From positions 1,488,001 to 1,552,000 of the forward strand of contig NZ_CP166679.1 in NCBI RefSeq assembly GCF_041320605.1: a DNA stretch of 64,000 nucleotides, written 5' to 3'. Origin of the DNA: Arenibacter antarcticus (GTDB lineage Bacteria; Bacteroidota; Bacteroidia; Flavobacteriales; Flavobacteriaceae). Below, piece by piece: positions 9,883-19,408 of the stretch (within the stretch, counting starts at the first letter, position 1; the number at the start of each line of letters is the position of its first letter). Under the pieces are notes generated by a model that saw only the letters and a list, made by a program, of their open reading frames with translations, was not told the DNA's origin and did not search any database. The position numbers were made by a program, and so were the translations under genes.

Positions 9883-10926
9883 TTAAGAAAATGAATTCCA
9901 TCCCTGAGCTTTAATCGGGATTTTGGTGTTGCTACGTGAAATTAGATTGGCCCCTTCATTTTGGTCCGTCATATGTCCTATTACTGTAAAATTCGGATTC
10001 CCTTTAATTTTAGAAAAATCTTTTTGATCGATTGTAAACAGTTGTTCGTAATCTTCACCGCCACTCAAAGCGACCAAAGTGCTGTCCATTTTAAACTCTT
10101 CACATGCAGCGATCACTGTTGGATCTAATGGAATTTTATCTTCGAACAGATTGCAGCCTACTTGGCTCGCTTTGCATAAATGCAATATCTCTGAAGAAAG
10201 TCCATCACTAATATCGATCATCGCAGTGGGCTGAATTTCCAATTGCGATAACAGGCCTTTAATATCTCTACGCGCTTCTGGTTTCAGCTGTCGTTCTATA
10301 ATATAGGTATATAGAGATAAGTCTGGCTGGCTGTTAGGGTTCACCTTAAAAACTTCCTTTTCTCTTTCCAGAACTTGTAAGCCACAATACGCACCTCCTA
10401 AATCCCCAGAAACCACCAAAAGGTCATTGGGCTTGGCGCCATTTCTGTACGTGATATCCGCTTCGTCAGCTTCTCCAATAGCTGTAACACTGATCAACAT
10501 CCCTCTTGTAGAAGAGGTGGTATCCCCTCCAATAAGGTCTACCTTATATATTTCAGCAGCCAAGGCAACCCCAGCATAAAACTCTTCCAGCGCCTCTAAG
10601 GGAAACCTATTGGAAACAGCAATAGAAACCGTAATTTGGGTAGCAATTGCGTTCATAGCATAGATATCCGATAAGTTCACCATAACCGATTTGTACCCCA
10701 AATGCTTTAACGGCATATAACTGAGATCAAAATGTACACCCTCTACCAGCATATCCGTAGATACAATGGCTTTCTTTCCGTTAAAATCGAGCACGGCGGC
10801 ATCATCACCTATCCCCTTTAGAGTTGATTTATGTTGGATCTTAAAATTTTTAGTAAGGTGTTGGATCAGACCAAATTCCCCTAATTCTTCCAAGCTTGTC
10901 CTTTCTTGTTTCTTATCTTCTAACAT
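9883..10926 (-). CDS. thiL: Thiamine-monophosphate kinase
   Basis: ThiL phosphorylates thiamine monophosphate with ATP to the cofactor thiamine diphosphate. The chosen start is the ATG at 10926 (MLEDKKQERTSLEELGEFGL, 347 residues). An in-frame ATG at 11001 exists, but a TACTTTTG -7 box sits at 10938-10931, between the two, and would make the upstream extension untranscribed. Family motifs visible are IGDDAAVLD, STDMLVEGVHFD, YKSVMVNLSDIYAM, IGGDTTSS, MIDISDGLSSEI and LSGGEDYEQLF. These are the glycine-rich and aspartate clusters that bind Mg-ATP in the PurM/ThiL fold. No other thiamine gene is nearby. Confidence 0.93.
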   Translation of the reverse strand: MLEDKKQERTSLEELGEFGLIQHLTKNFKIQHKSTLKGIGDDAAVLDFNGKKAIVSTDMLVEGVHFDLSYMPLKHLGYKSVMVNLSDIYAMNAIATQITVSIAVSNRFPLEALEEFYAGVALAAEIYKVDLIGGDTTSSTRGMLISVTAIGEADEADITYRNGAKPNDLLVVSGDLGGAYCGLQVLEREKEVFKVNPNSQPDLSLYTYIIERQLKPEARRDIKGLLSQLEIQPTAMIDISDGLSSEILHLCKASQVGCNLFEDKIPLDPTVIAACEEFKMDSTLVALSGGEDYEQLFTIDQKDFSKIKGNPNFTVIGHMTDQNEGANLISRSNTKIPIKAQGWNSFS

Positions 10927-10930
10927 TCTG

Positions 10931-10938
10931 CAAAAGTA
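10931..10938 (-). promoter_or_regulatory. -7 promoter element deciding the thiL start
   Basis: TACTTTTG on the minus strand lies 4 nt before the ATG at 10926. The spacing implies a leaderless or near-leaderless transcript, a common flavobacterial arrangement. The -33 position shows TTTA rather than TTTG. Confidence 0.5.
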
Positions 10939-11157
10939 AGGAGTATATTTATTTATTAAACCTTTTGTGCTAAATATTGAAAGGAGAGCAATTATTTTCA
11001 TTACGTCCTACCCTAGACATTGATCATCTACCAGGAAAAAACACTCCTTAAAGCATAAAAAATTGCAAGAACAGTCGAACACAAAGACCCTATAGGACTC
11101 TATCATTAGAACATTTAAAATTCATCCATAAAAGTAGAGGTTGAGTTCTAGGAACTA

Positions 11158-11193
11158 AAAACGCCAGCCTTTATAAAAAGGACTGGCGTTTCT
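11158..11193 (-). terminator. Intrinsic terminator of the Gfo/Idh/MocA gene
   Basis: Read on the minus strand, the stem AACGCCAG-CCTTT / AAAGG-CTGGCGTT (one bulged base) is followed by a run of T. It begins about 27 bp after the oxidoreductase stop at 11217. Confidence 0.8.
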
Positions 11194-11216
11194 GTATTAT
11201 ATAGTTACTGTTATTC

Positions 11217-12674
11217 CTAACCTAGGGAATAGCCTTCTCTGTAATTACGTTTTACATATTTATTAGCGGCATCAAAGTTGGTCACCTTCATATTTTCGGA
11301 ATCCCACAATAAGCGCTTTCTTCCATAATACTTAGAGCCACCACTCCAAAAGCCTTTGCCTTCTGCCTTTGGATCTTCTTCAAAATAGGCCTTAAGTGCT
11401 AAGTTTCCAATTAGGATGCTTTCTGTAAATGGACCAGCATAATCGAATGAAGAACTGGTTTCCGCGTTTCCGTATCCGGCCATACAGGCATTTACCCATT
11501 GTAAATAGTGCCCCTCAGGAACCCTCGTTATGGTTTCTTCCACTTCAAATTGTTCGTTCAATGTTAAAGGAAGCAACCTTGGATTGGCTCCGTAACAATC
11601 TGCTAATAATTTTCCTTTTGTACCGATAAAAAGTACACCACCATCCCAGTTTCCTAAAGCCTCATCATCACCCATTTCTTCTGGGCGTTCTGGAAGTAGT
11701 CCACCGTCCATCCAAGTCACTTTTATTTTTCCTTTGCCATCGGTCCTTGGATAGCTCAGGTGTATTTTACTAGAGTTCGGGAAACTTTTTGGATAATCTG
11801 CAGTTTCAAACTTACCTTTAAAGGAATCTGATACGCTACACTCTACCTGGTTGGGGTAAAGAATAGGCAATATTCTGTATACTGGATCCATAATATGGCA
11901 GGCCATATCACCTAGGGCTCCAGTACCAAAATCGGACCAGCCTCTCCAATCAAATGGAAGATATGCATCGTTATAATCGCGCATGTCCGCAGTACCCAAC
12001 CAAAGATCCCAATTGAGCCCTTTTGGTATTTTATCTTTTTTTGTCGGTGTTTGTAATGCTTGTGGCCAAATAGCCCTATTTGTCCAGCATTCAACAGTAT
12101 GCACTTCTCCTATGATACCTGTGTCGTAAATTTCTTTCATTTTACGCACTCCATCGCCGGAACCACCTTGGTTTCCCATTTGAGTTACGACCTTATATTT
12201 TTTGGCTGCTTCGGTAAGCATTCTCGCCTCCCAAATATCATGGGTAAGGGGTTTTTGAACATATACGTGCTTCCCCATTTGCATGGCCTGATAGGCTGCT
12301 ACTGCATGGTTGTGGTCGGGGGTCGATACAGAAACAGCATCTATATTATTTTTTTCTTTTTCCAACATTTCCCTGAAATCGGCATAGTATTTTGCTTTTG
12401 GGAACGATTTTCTGGACTCAATAGCCTGCCTATCATCTACATCACATAAGCCTACGATATTAACATTAGGACTTTGGGCAAAAGAGGAAAGATCACTTTT
12501 ACCTTTACCACCAACACCAATGCCGGCAATATTCAGCTTATCACTAGGGGCAATAAAACCAGGGCCTCCCAATACGTGTCTTGGCACAATCATAAATCCG
12601 GCGGTCGCCAGGCCGGTTCCCTTTATAAAATCTCTTCGGGAATTGTTACTAAATACGGTCTTTTTTTTGGACAT
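11217..12674 (-). CDS. Tat-exported Gfo/Idh/MocA family oxidoreductase
   Basis: This 485-residue NAD(P)-dependent oxidoreductase is probably periplasmic and acts on a sugar or sugar derivative. A twin-arginine signal is present: SRRDFIKG with Arg13-Arg14, then a short hydrophobic stretch GLATAGFMIV. The Rossmann motif IAGIGVGGKGKSDL follows near residue 49, and VQKPLTHDIWEA stands at the usual EKP position. Members with this architecture include GH109-like enzymes and many uncharacterised Bacteroidota proteins, so the substrate is open. It is transcribed alone with its own terminator. The tatA gene at 30.7 kb is consistent with a working Tat route. Confidence 0.88.
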   Translation of the reverse strand: MSKKKTVFSNNSRRDFIKGTGLATAGFMIVPRHVLGGPGFIAPSDKLNIAGIGVGGKGKSDLSSFAQSPNVNIVGLCDVDDRQAIESRKSFPKAKYYADFREMLEKEKNNIDAVSVSTPDHNHAVAAYQAMQMGKHVYVQKPLTHDIWEARMLTEAAKKYKVVTQMGNQGGSGDGVRKMKEIYDTGIIGEVHTVECWTNRAIWPQALQTPTKKDKIPKGLNWDLWLGTADMRDYNDAYLPFDWRGWSDFGTGALGDMACHIMDPVYRILPILYPNQVECSVSDSFKGKFETADYPKSFPNSSKIHLSYPRTDGKGKIKVTWMDGGLLPERPEEMGDDEALGNWDGGVLFIGTKGKLLADCYGANPRLLPLTLNEQFEVEETITRVPEGHYLQWVNACMAGYGNAETSSSFDYAGPFTESILIGNLALKAYFEEDPKAEGKGFWSGGSKYYGRKRLLWDSENMKVTNFDAANKYVKRNYREGYSLG

Positions 12675-13086
12675 AATTTTTCGAAAGTTATCTAATTTTT
12701 AAAAACGTCCTGAATTTAAATCAATTTTTTGTAATCGGCATGAAAATGTAAGAATAAATTTTATTAAACCATTAAAGTCGAATTTAAAACCTTATTAGAT
12801 CCTTATTTCCAGGATAGAATTTCCACACCATCTTTAATCACTATTAGGTATCTTGTAAAGAATTCATTTTTTTTGATCACACATTCAGGTACATTCCTTT
12901 TACGATGTAGCTGATAGGCTACCAATTTTCAAAGGATTTATACATTTTATTACCGGGTTAAGACTAAATTTAGAGCTATTAATTCCGAGTCTTTTAGAGT
13001 CAAAAATATAAGTAATTGAGGCCAAAGTAAACTATAAACATTCCCTATATTTTTGGTATATTTGCCCAAATTAATTAGGAAATAAC
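12675..13086. other. Divergent intergenic region
   Basis: This 412-bp AT-rich stretch lies between the oxidoreductase (minus) and the small lipoprotein (plus). Apart from the TATATTTG box at 13057-13064 I see no gene, repeat or structured RNA in it. Confidence 0.4.
13057..13064 (+). promoter_or_regulatory. -7 element for the small lipoprotein
   Basis: TATATTTG lies 22 nt upstream of the ATG at 13087 and fits the TAnnTTTG consensus. No convincing TTG box is present at the -33 distance. Confidence 0.4.
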
Positions 13087-13305
13087 ATGAAAAAAATTAT
13101 TGTTGCGTTTTTGGTTTTGGGATTATCTTTTTTTACGATTACTTCTTGTAGGGAAACTAAAGAGAAAACTGTAATTATTGAAAAGGAAGTCGAAAAAGAA
13201 GTCGAAAAGACTAAAGGTATCCTTGAAAAAGCAGGAGAGAAAGTAGATAAGAAGGTGAATGATAAAATAGACGATGCTATTGATGAAATTGATAATAAAA
13301 AATAG
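13087..13305 (+). CDS. Small predicted lipoprotein with charged coiled coil
   Basis: This 72-residue protein starts with a lysine-rich n-region and hydrophobic core, then a lipobox-like ITSC with Cys21 as the likely lipidated residue. The remainder is almost entirely Lys/Glu/Asp with heptad-like spacing, suggesting a helical rod anchored to the envelope. A promoter element lies upstream and a long hairpin terminator directly follows, so it forms its own transcription unit ahead of the suf operon. Function is unknown; it could be a structural envelope protein. Confidence 0.65.
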   Translation: MKKIIVAFLVLGLSFFTITSCRETKEKTVIIEKEVEKEVEKTKGILEKAGEKVDKKVNDKIDDAIDEIDNKK

Positions 13306-13338
13306 ATTTCAGTTCTAATTAACTTCAATAGAATTTTA

Positions 13339-13385
13339 AAATTGATCATAAAATTGCAATGTGCAAATTTATGATCAATTTTTTT
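13339..13385 (+). terminator. Strong hairpin terminator after the small lipoprotein
   Basis: Arms at 13339-13358 and 13362-13381 are complementary over 20 bp with a single mismatch and a 3-nt loop, followed by a T run. It begins about 33 bp past the stop at 13305. Confidence 0.85.
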
Positions 13386-13473
13386 GTTGAGGTAGATTTT
13401 CACTATAGAAATAACCAATTCGACAATTCGTTATATTAACGTTTGGAAGTATGGTAAAACCCTTCTTATGTAG

Positions 13474-13481
13474 TATATTTG
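13474..13481 (+). promoter_or_regulatory. -7 element of the suf operon
   Basis: TATATTTG lies 29 nt before the sufA ATG. The nearest TTG (within 13442-13445) is 28 bp upstream, longer than the usual 17-23 bp, so the -33 box is uncertain. Confidence 0.45.
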
Positions 13482-13510
13482 TAACCTATTTAGATTAAAT
13501 CCAATTAAGA

Positions 13511-13840
13511 ATGATTAAAGTATCTGAAACAGCTAAGCAAAGGGTAATGTCCCTAATGGCCGAAGGAGGCTTTGACGCTAGCAAAGATTATGTACGGGTT
13601 GGTGTTAAAAGCGGGGGTTGTAGCGGTTTGTCCTATGAGCTTGATTTTGACAAATCAATTGGTGAAACCGATAAACTATTTGAAGATAACTCTGTGCGGA
13701 TTGTAGTGGACAAAAAGAGCTTTTTGTACCTTGTAGGCACAGTATTGGAATATTCTGGCGGATTGAATGGCAAAGGGTTTGTTTTTAATAATCCAAATGC
13801 GCAAAGGACCTGTGGTTGCGGGGAGAGTTTTTCGCTTTAA
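13511..13840 (+). CDS. sufA: Fe-S cluster carrier, SufA/IscA/ErpA (HesB) family
   Basis: This 109-residue A-type carrier would accept clusters from the SufBCD scaffold and pass them to apoproteins. The three conserved cysteines are present: Cys37 in SGGCSGL, and Cys101 and Cys103 in TCGCGESF. Its position, 94 bp ahead of sufB, supports SufA rather than a stand-alone ErpA. It opens the suf operon. Confidence 0.93.
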   Translation: MIKVSETAKQRVMSLMAEGGFDASKDYVRVGVKSGGCSGLSYELDFDKSIGETDKLFEDNSVRIVVDKKSFLYLVGTVLEYSGGLNGKGFVFNNPNAQRTCGCGESFSL

Positions 13841-13934
13841 TACAGCAAAAAAAAATATAATAATGTACCAATGTTTGTATTGGATATAAATAATTAGCCA
13901 ATTGTCACATTGAACAGTTGTTAAATTACGAAGT

Positions 13935-15380
13935 ATGGCATACACTGAAGAAGAATTAAAGAAAGAACTAGAGACCAAGGAGTACGAGTATGGTTTCTAT
14001 ACGGATATTGAATCGGATACCTTTCCAATTGGATTGAGCGAGGAGGTAGTCATCGCAATCTCTAAAAAGAAGGAAGAACCGGAATGGATGACTTTATGGA
14101 GGTTAGAATCCTATAAGATCTGGAAGGAAATGGTAGAGCCGGAATGGCCGAACGTAAAATATCCAAAGCCAGATTTTCAGGCAATCTCCTATTATTCGGC
14201 ACCCAACTCAAAACCAAAATACGACAGTTTGGACGAGGTAGATCCCGAGTTATTGGACACCTTTAAAAGGTTAGGGATTTCATTAGACGAGCAAAAGAAA
14301 TTGGCAGGTGTTGCCGTGGATATCGTAATGGATTCCGTTTCCGTTGCCACTACCTTTAAAAAGACCCTGGGAGAAAAAGGGATTATATTTTGTTCCATTT
14401 CCGAAGCAATTAGGGAGCATCCAGAATTGGTGAAAAAATACTTGGGTACCGTAGTACCGCAGAAAGACAATTTTTATGCAGCCTTGAATTCTGCCGTATT
14501 TTCAGACGGATCCTTCTGTTATATTCCAAAAGGAGTCCGTTGTCCTATGGAACTATCCACTTACTTTAGGATCAACCAAGCAGGGACCGGTCAGTTCGAA
14601 AGAACTTTGGTAATTGCAGACGAGGATAGCTATGTGAGTTACTTGGAGGGCTGTACGGCTCCTTCTCGTGATGAAAACCAATTGCACGCAGCGGTAGTAG
14701 AGCTTATAGCATTGGATGGGTCTGAAATAAAATACTCCACAGTTCAAAACTGGTACCCAGGAAATAAAGAAGGAAAGGGTGGCGTATTTAATTTTGTGAC
14801 CAAGAGAGGAATCTGCGAGAAGAATGCAAAAATTTCTTGGACGCAGGTAGAGACCGGATCGGCAGTAACTTGGAAATATCCATCCTGTATCTTAAAGGGA
14901 GATAATTCCATTGGAGAATTTTACTCCGTTGCTGTGACCAATAATCACCAACAGGCAGATACCGGGACCAAAATGATACATTTAGGAAAAAACACTAAAA
15001 GTACCATTATTTCCAAAGGGATCTCTGCCGGAAATTCTCAAAATAGTTACCGAGGTCTGGTACAGATAAGCAGTAGGGCGGAAAATGCCAGAAACTTTTC
15101 CCAGTGCGATTCGTTGCTAATGGGGAATGAATGTGGTGCTCATGCCTTTCCCTATATTGAAGTAAAGAATAAATCCGCAATGGTAGAACACGAGGCAACC
15201 ACCAGTAAAATTGGGGAAGATCAGATTTTCTATTGCAACCAAAGAGGAATAGATACCGAGAAGGCAATCGCTTTAATCGTTAACGGATTTAGCAAAGAAG
15301 TATTGAATAAATTACCGATGGAATTTGCGGTGGAAGCCCAAAAATTATTAGAAATAAGCTTGGAAGGATCTGTAGGATAA
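13935..15380 (+). CDS. sufB: Fe-S assembly scaffold protein
   Basis: SufB, 481 residues, is the scaffold on which clusters are built in the SufBC2D complex. The sequence shows the highly conserved family stretches [32 protein letters not shown] and the C-terminal [15 protein letters not shown] with its cysteine. Length equals that of typical SufB. It is followed by sufC after 75 bp. Between sufA and sufB there is a CCAAT-n6-ATTGG inverted repeat (about 13868-13883) of unknown meaning. Confidence 0.97.
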   Translation: MAYTEEELKKELETKEYEYGFYTDIESDTFPIGLSEEVVIAISKKKEEPEWMTLWRLESYKIWKEMVEPEWPNVKYPKPDFQAISYYSAPNSKPKYDSLDEVDPELLDTFKRLGISLDEQKKLAGVAVDIVMDSVSVATTFKKTLGEKGIIFCSISEAIREHPELVKKYLGTVVPQKDNFYAALNSAVFSDGSFCYIPKGVRCPMELSTYFRINQAGTGQFERTLVIADEDSYVSYLEGCTAPSRDENQLHAAVVELIALDGSEIKYSTVQNWYPGNKEGKGGVFNFVTKRGICEKNAKISWTQVETGSAVTWKYPSCILKGDNSIGEFYSVAVTNNHQQADTGTKMIHLGKNTKSTIISKGISAGNSQNSYRGLVQISSRAENARNFSQCDSLLMGNECGAHAFPYIEVKNKSAMVEHEATTSKIGEDQIFYCNQRGIDTEKAIALIVNGFSKEVLNKLPMEFAVEAQKLLEISLEGSVG

Positions 15381-15455
15381 ACATCCGTAGTTGCGAACAA
15401 GGAAATATTAGTCTGGATTATAAATTAACTCTATAACGAGAAAAATAGTTTTAAA

Positions 15456-16208
15456 ATGCTTAAAATCACAAACTTACACGCCAACATAGAGGGCAAAGAA
15501 ATACTAAACGGTATCAATCTAACTGTAAACGCAGGAGAAGTACATGCTATAATGGGACCCAATGGTTCCGGAAAAAGCACCTTAGCCTCAGTAATTGCAG
15601 GGAGGGAAGAATTTGAAGTCACCCAAGGAGAGATATTCATGGAAAATGAGAACTTGGAAGATTGTTCCCCTGAGGATAGGGCCCATAAAGGAATATTTTT
15701 ATCCTTTCAGTACCCAGTGGAAATTCCCGGGGTATCGGTAACCAATTTTGTTAAGACCGCTATCAACGAATCTAGAAAGGCTAAAGGGCTCGAAGAAATG
15801 CCCGCCAAGGAAATGTTGAAATTAATTCGCGAGAAATCCGAAATGTTGAAAATTGACAGGAAGTTCTTATCGCGTTCCCTAAACGAAGGCTTTTCTGGGG
15901 GCGAGAAAAAAAGAAACGAAATTTTTCAACTTGCTATGTTAGAACCTAAATTGGCCATCTTGGACGAAACGGATTCCGGTCTGGATATTGATGCCTTAAG
16001 AGTTGTTGCCGACGGAGTAAACAAATTAAAGAGCAAGGACAATGCGGTGATTCTAATTACCCACTACCAACGCTTGTTGGAATATATTGTACCAGATTTT
16101 GTACACGTAATCCACAATGGTAAAATTGTAAAATCGGGCACCAAGGAATTGGCGCTGGAGTTGGAAGAAAAAGGATACGATTGGTTGAAGCCACAAACGG
16201 TGATTTAA
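15456..16208 (+). CDS. sufC: Fe-S assembly ATPase
   Basis: This 250-residue ABC-type ATPase of the SufBCD complex has Walker A GPNGSGKST with Lys40, the ABC signature SGGEKKRNE from residue 148, and Walker B LAILDETDSGLD with Glu171. The SGGEKKRNE form and the DETDSGLDI stretch are specific to SufC rather than to transporters. It lies between sufB and sufD in the standard order. Confidence 0.97.
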   Translation: MLKITNLHANIEGKEILNGINLTVNAGEVHAIMGPNGSGKSTLASVIAGREEFEVTQGEIFMENENLEDCSPEDRAHKGIFLSFQYPVEIPGVSVTNFVKTAINESRKAKGLEEMPAKEMLKLIREKSEMLKIDRKFLSRSLNEGFSGGEKKRNEIFQLAMLEPKLAILDETDSGLDIDALRVVADGVNKLKSKDNAVILITHYQRLLEYIVPDFVHVIHNGKIVKSGTKELALELEEKGYDWLKPQTVI

Positions 16209-16283
16209 ATTAAGTTGGCAGATATAGGTAAGCAGTTTGCAATACTGCCTACCGAATACTAACTACTGAATACTGAAAGAAAA

Positions 16284-17600
16284 ATGGATTTAAAAGAAAA
16301 ATTAGTCTCCTCTTTTTTAGCGTTTGAAAATAATGTGGATGTGGAGCATTCTGTACACGATATACGCACCGAGGCCATTAAGAATTTTGAAGCAAAAGGG
16401 TTTCCTACCAAAAAAGAGGAAGAGTGGAAATACACCTCATTAAACACCTTACAAAAGGTAGATTTTAGCATATTCCCCAAAACAGAGAGCACGCTAGATT
16501 ACCGGGATGTAAAGAAATATTTTATGCACGAAATAGACACCTACAAAATTGTATTTGTAGATGGTGTCTATAGCTCTTATTTATCTGAGACCACCCATGA
16601 TGGGGTAGACGTTTGTTTGATGAGCGCAGCGCTTAACAAGCCCATGTACAAGGCGGTCATAGACGTGTATTTTAATAAGATTGCCTCCAAGGATGAATCA
16701 TTGACCACCCTAAACACCGCGTTTAGTAGGGAAGGGGCATATATCTATATCCCAAAAAACAAGATTCCAAAAAAACCTATCGAAATACTTCATTTTTCAA
16801 CAGGTACTGAGGCAGCCTTAATGCTGCAGCCCCGTAATTTGATCATTGCCGAAGAAAATTCGGAAATGCAAATTATAGAGCGTCACCAAAGCCTTACTAC
16901 CAACGAGGTATTTACCAATGCAGTAACGGAAATATTTGCTGGAAAAAATGCCATTGTAGACTACTACAAGGTTCAGAACGATGGCCTCACGGCTTCCTTG
17001 ATAGACAACACTTATATTGATCAGAAGGATGGAAGTGTGGTAGATATACATACCTTTTCATTTGGTGGTAAATTAACTCGGAATAACCTGAATTTCTATC
17101 AGAATGGGGAACGTATCAATTCTACGCTAAGAGGCATAACCATTATAGGAGAAAAACAGCATGTAGATCACCATACCTTAGTAAACCACATCCAGCCTAA
17201 TTGCGAAAGCTATCAGGATTATAAAGGCATTTATGGTGAAAACTCTAGCGGTGTCTTTAATGGAAAGATCATTGTGGACAAGATTGCCCAGAAAACCAAT
17301 GCATTTCAACAAAACAACAATATCTTAATGAGCGACAAGGCTACCATAAATACCAAGCCCCAGCTAGAGATTTTTGCAGATGATGTTAAATGCTCCCACG
17401 GATGTACCATTGGTCAGTTGGATGATGAGGCATTATTTTATCTGCGATCTAGAGGTATCCCTAAAAAGGAGGCCAGAGCATTGCTTATGTATGCCTTTGC
17501 CAATAATATATTGTCCACCGTTCGCATTCCAGAACTTAAGACAAGGATCAATAAATTAATTGCCAATAAATTGGGAGTTAATATTGGCTTCGACCTATAG
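16284..17600 (+). CDS. sufD: Fe-S assembly protein SufD
   Basis: This 438-residue paralogue of SufB completes the SufBC2D scaffold and takes part in iron delivery. The C-terminal beta-helix region has the conserved QTNAFQQNNNILMSDKA and CSHGCTIGQLDDEALFYLRS motifs, the latter with the two conserved cysteines and a histidine. The N-terminus is divergent, as usual in SufD. It is followed after 39 bp by sufS. Confidence 0.96.
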   Translation: MDLKEKLVSSFLAFENNVDVEHSVHDIRTEAIKNFEAKGFPTKKEEEWKYTSLNTLQKVDFSIFPKTESTLDYRDVKKYFMHEIDTYKIVFVDGVYSSYLSETTHDGVDVCLMSAALNKPMYKAVIDVYFNKIASKDESLTTLNTAFSREGAYIYIPKNKIPKKPIEILHFSTGTEAALMLQPRNLIIAEENSEMQIIERHQSLTTNEVFTNAVTEIFAGKNAIVDYYKVQNDGLTASLIDNTYIDQKDGSVVDIHTFSFGGKLTRNNLNFYQNGERINSTLRGITIIGEKQHVDHHTLVNHIQPNCESYQDYKGIYGENSSGVFNGKIIVDKIAQKTNAFQQNNNILMSDKATINTKPQLEIFADDVKCSHGCTIGQLDDEALFYLRSRGIPKKEARALLMYAFANNILSTVRIPELKTRINKLIANKLGVNIGFDL

Positions 17601-17639
17601 GAAGAAACTAAAAATTTCCAAAGACAGCTATTTACAATT

Positions 17640-18866
17640 ATGATACAAACTGTTTTCGATATACTTACCATTCGCAAGGATTTTCCAATTTTAAACCGAA
17701 AGGTTAATGGGGAGCCCTTGGTGTATTTGGACAATGCGGCTACTTCACAGACCCCTAAAAGAGTTATCGATACCATTGTGGATTATTATAGTCGGTACAA
17801 TGCCAATATACACCGGGGCGTTCACACGCTCTCCCAAGAGGCTACCGATGCCTATGAGGAAGCGCGGAATAAAATTCAAAAGCACTTTAATGCTAGCGAA
17901 AGCCACGAAATTATATTCACCTCTGGCACAACCCATGCTATTAATTTGGTGGCTAGTGGTTTTACATCCCTCCTCAATAAAGGAGATGAAATTGTGGTAT
18001 CTGCCCTAGAGCACCATTCCAATATTGTTCCTTGGCAGATGTTGTGCGAACGCACTGGAGCAGTATTAAGAGTGATTCCCATGGATTTGGAAGGGAAATT
18101 GGTAATGAAGGAATATCACAACCTCCTAAATCAAAACACCAAACTGGTATTTTGTAACCATGTATCCAATGCCTTAGGCACTGTAAATCCGATCGAAGAA
18201 ATTATAACTGCGGCCCATAAAGTGGGTGCTGCCGTATTGATAGACGGCGCACAGGCGGCTCCACACATTAAAGCAGATGTCCAGCTATTGGATGTAGACT
18301 TTTATGTGGTTTCCGGTCATAAAATGTGCGGCCCCACCGGAGTAGGAATCCTTTATGGTAAAGAAGCGTGGCTTAAAAAATTACCTCCCTACCAAGGAGG
18401 GGGAGAAATGATTGAAGAAGTAACTTTTGAAAAGACCACCTATGCAGACCTTCCCCATAAATTTGAGGCTGGCACTCCAAATATTTGTGGAGGTATAGCC
18501 TTTGGCGCTGCATTAGATTATATGAACGGCATTGGTTTTAATGCCATCGCACAATATGAACACGAACTTTTAGAGTATGCCACAGCGCAACTTTTAACAA
18601 TTGAAGGACTAAAAATTTACGGTACTTCTACTGATAAAACAGCGGTAGTTTCGTTTAATATAGAAGGAATGCATCCTTATGATATTGGCAGTATCCTAGA
18701 TAAACTGGGCGTGGCAGTCAGGACGGGACACCATTGCGCACAACCTATTATGGATTTTTATAAAATACCCGGTACGGTAAGGGCAAGTTTTAGTTTTTAC
18801 AATACTAAGGAAGAAATAGACATTTTAGTTGCCGGGGTTAAGCGCGCTAAAGCGATGTTGGAGTAA
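17640..18866 (+). CDS. sufS: Cysteine desulfurase, SufS type
   Basis: This 408-residue PLP enzyme removes sulfur from cysteine for cluster building. The PLP lysine is Lys228 (VVSGHKMCGPTGVG) and the persulfide-bearing cysteine is Cys366 (RTGHHCAQPIM) in the short loop typical of class II SufS. HHSNIVPWQ marks the cofactor pocket. The operon position between sufD and sufE fits sulfur transfer to SufE. Confidence 0.96.
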   Translation: MIQTVFDILTIRKDFPILNRKVNGEPLVYLDNAATSQTPKRVIDTIVDYYSRYNANIHRGVHTLSQEATDAYEEARNKIQKHFNASESHEIIFTSGTTHAINLVASGFTSLLNKGDEIVVSALEHHSNIVPWQMLCERTGAVLRVIPMDLEGKLVMKEYHNLLNQNTKLVFCNHVSNALGTVNPIEEIITAAHKVGAAVLIDGAQAAPHIKADVQLLDVDFYVVSGHKMCGPTGVGILYGKEAWLKKLPPYQGGGEMIEEVTFEKTTYADLPHKFEAGTPNICGGIAFGAALDYMNGIGFNAIAQYEHELLEYATAQLLTIEGLKIYGTSTDKTAVVSFNIEGMHPYDIGSILDKLGVAVRTGHHCAQPIMDFYKIPGTVRASFSFYNTKEEIDILVAGVKRAKAMLE

Positions 18867-18888
18867 TTTAACACTAATTGTACCTTTG
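18858..18888 (+). promoter_or_regulatory. Internal promoter for sufE-sufT
   Basis: TTG at 18858-18860 (inside the sufS stop region), a 20-bp spacer and TACCTTTG at 18881-18888 form one of the best promoter matches in the window. Transcription would begin about 30 nt before the sufE ATG, allowing sufE and sufT to be expressed apart from the rest of the operon. Confidence 0.55.
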
Positions 18889-18923
18889 CACTGAATACCC
18901 ATTATAATGGACAATAATAGTAT

Positions 18924-19346
18924 ATGAGTATAAAAGAAATACAGGAAGAGATTATAGATGAGTTCTCCATGTTTGAGGATTGGACACAGCGTTATGAATA
19001 TATGATCGAACTGGGTAAATCACTACCCTTAATTGAAGAACAGTACAAAACTGACGATAATATCATAAAAGGCTGCCAGAGCAAGGTATGGGTGCATGCC
19101 GAATTGGAAGGTGATAAGTTGATCTTCACAGCAGATAGCGATGCCATTATCACCAAGGGAATAATTGCTATTTTAATCAGAACTTTTAGCGATCAAAAAC
19201 CAAGTGACATTATTGCAGCGGATACCGATTATATAGACCAAATTGGATTAAAGGAGCACTTATCCCCAACACGGGCAAATGGCCTGGTAAGTATGATAAA
19301 GCAGCTAAAACTGTATGCTATTGCCTACCAGACACAATTAAATTAA
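18924..19346 (+). CDS. sufE: Cysteine desulfuration protein SufE
   Basis: SufE (140 residues) takes the persulfide sulfur from SufS and hands it to SufB. The acceptor cysteine is Cys51 in IKGCQSKVWV, the defining family motif. Length is normal for the single-domain form. A promoter-like sequence directly precedes it, and sufT follows after 62 bp. Confidence 0.95.
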   Translation: MSIKEIQEEIIDEFSMFEDWTQRYEYMIELGKSLPLIEEQYKTDDNIIKGCQSKVWVHAELEGDKLIFTADSDAIITKGIIAILIRTFSDQKPSDIIAADTDYIDQIGLKEHLSPTRANGLVSMIKQLKLYAIAYQTQLN

Positions 19347-19408
19347 GAAAGTTAGGAGTGCATCTTAAATGAGGGCTTCAGGGCCGTTCACCATAAATTT
19401 TCAACATA

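Noticed and set aside
13868-13883. CCAAT-n6-ATTGG inverted repeat between sufA and sufB
   Set aside because: Short and AT-rich; expected by chance, and no family of iron-sulfur regulators is known to me with this site.
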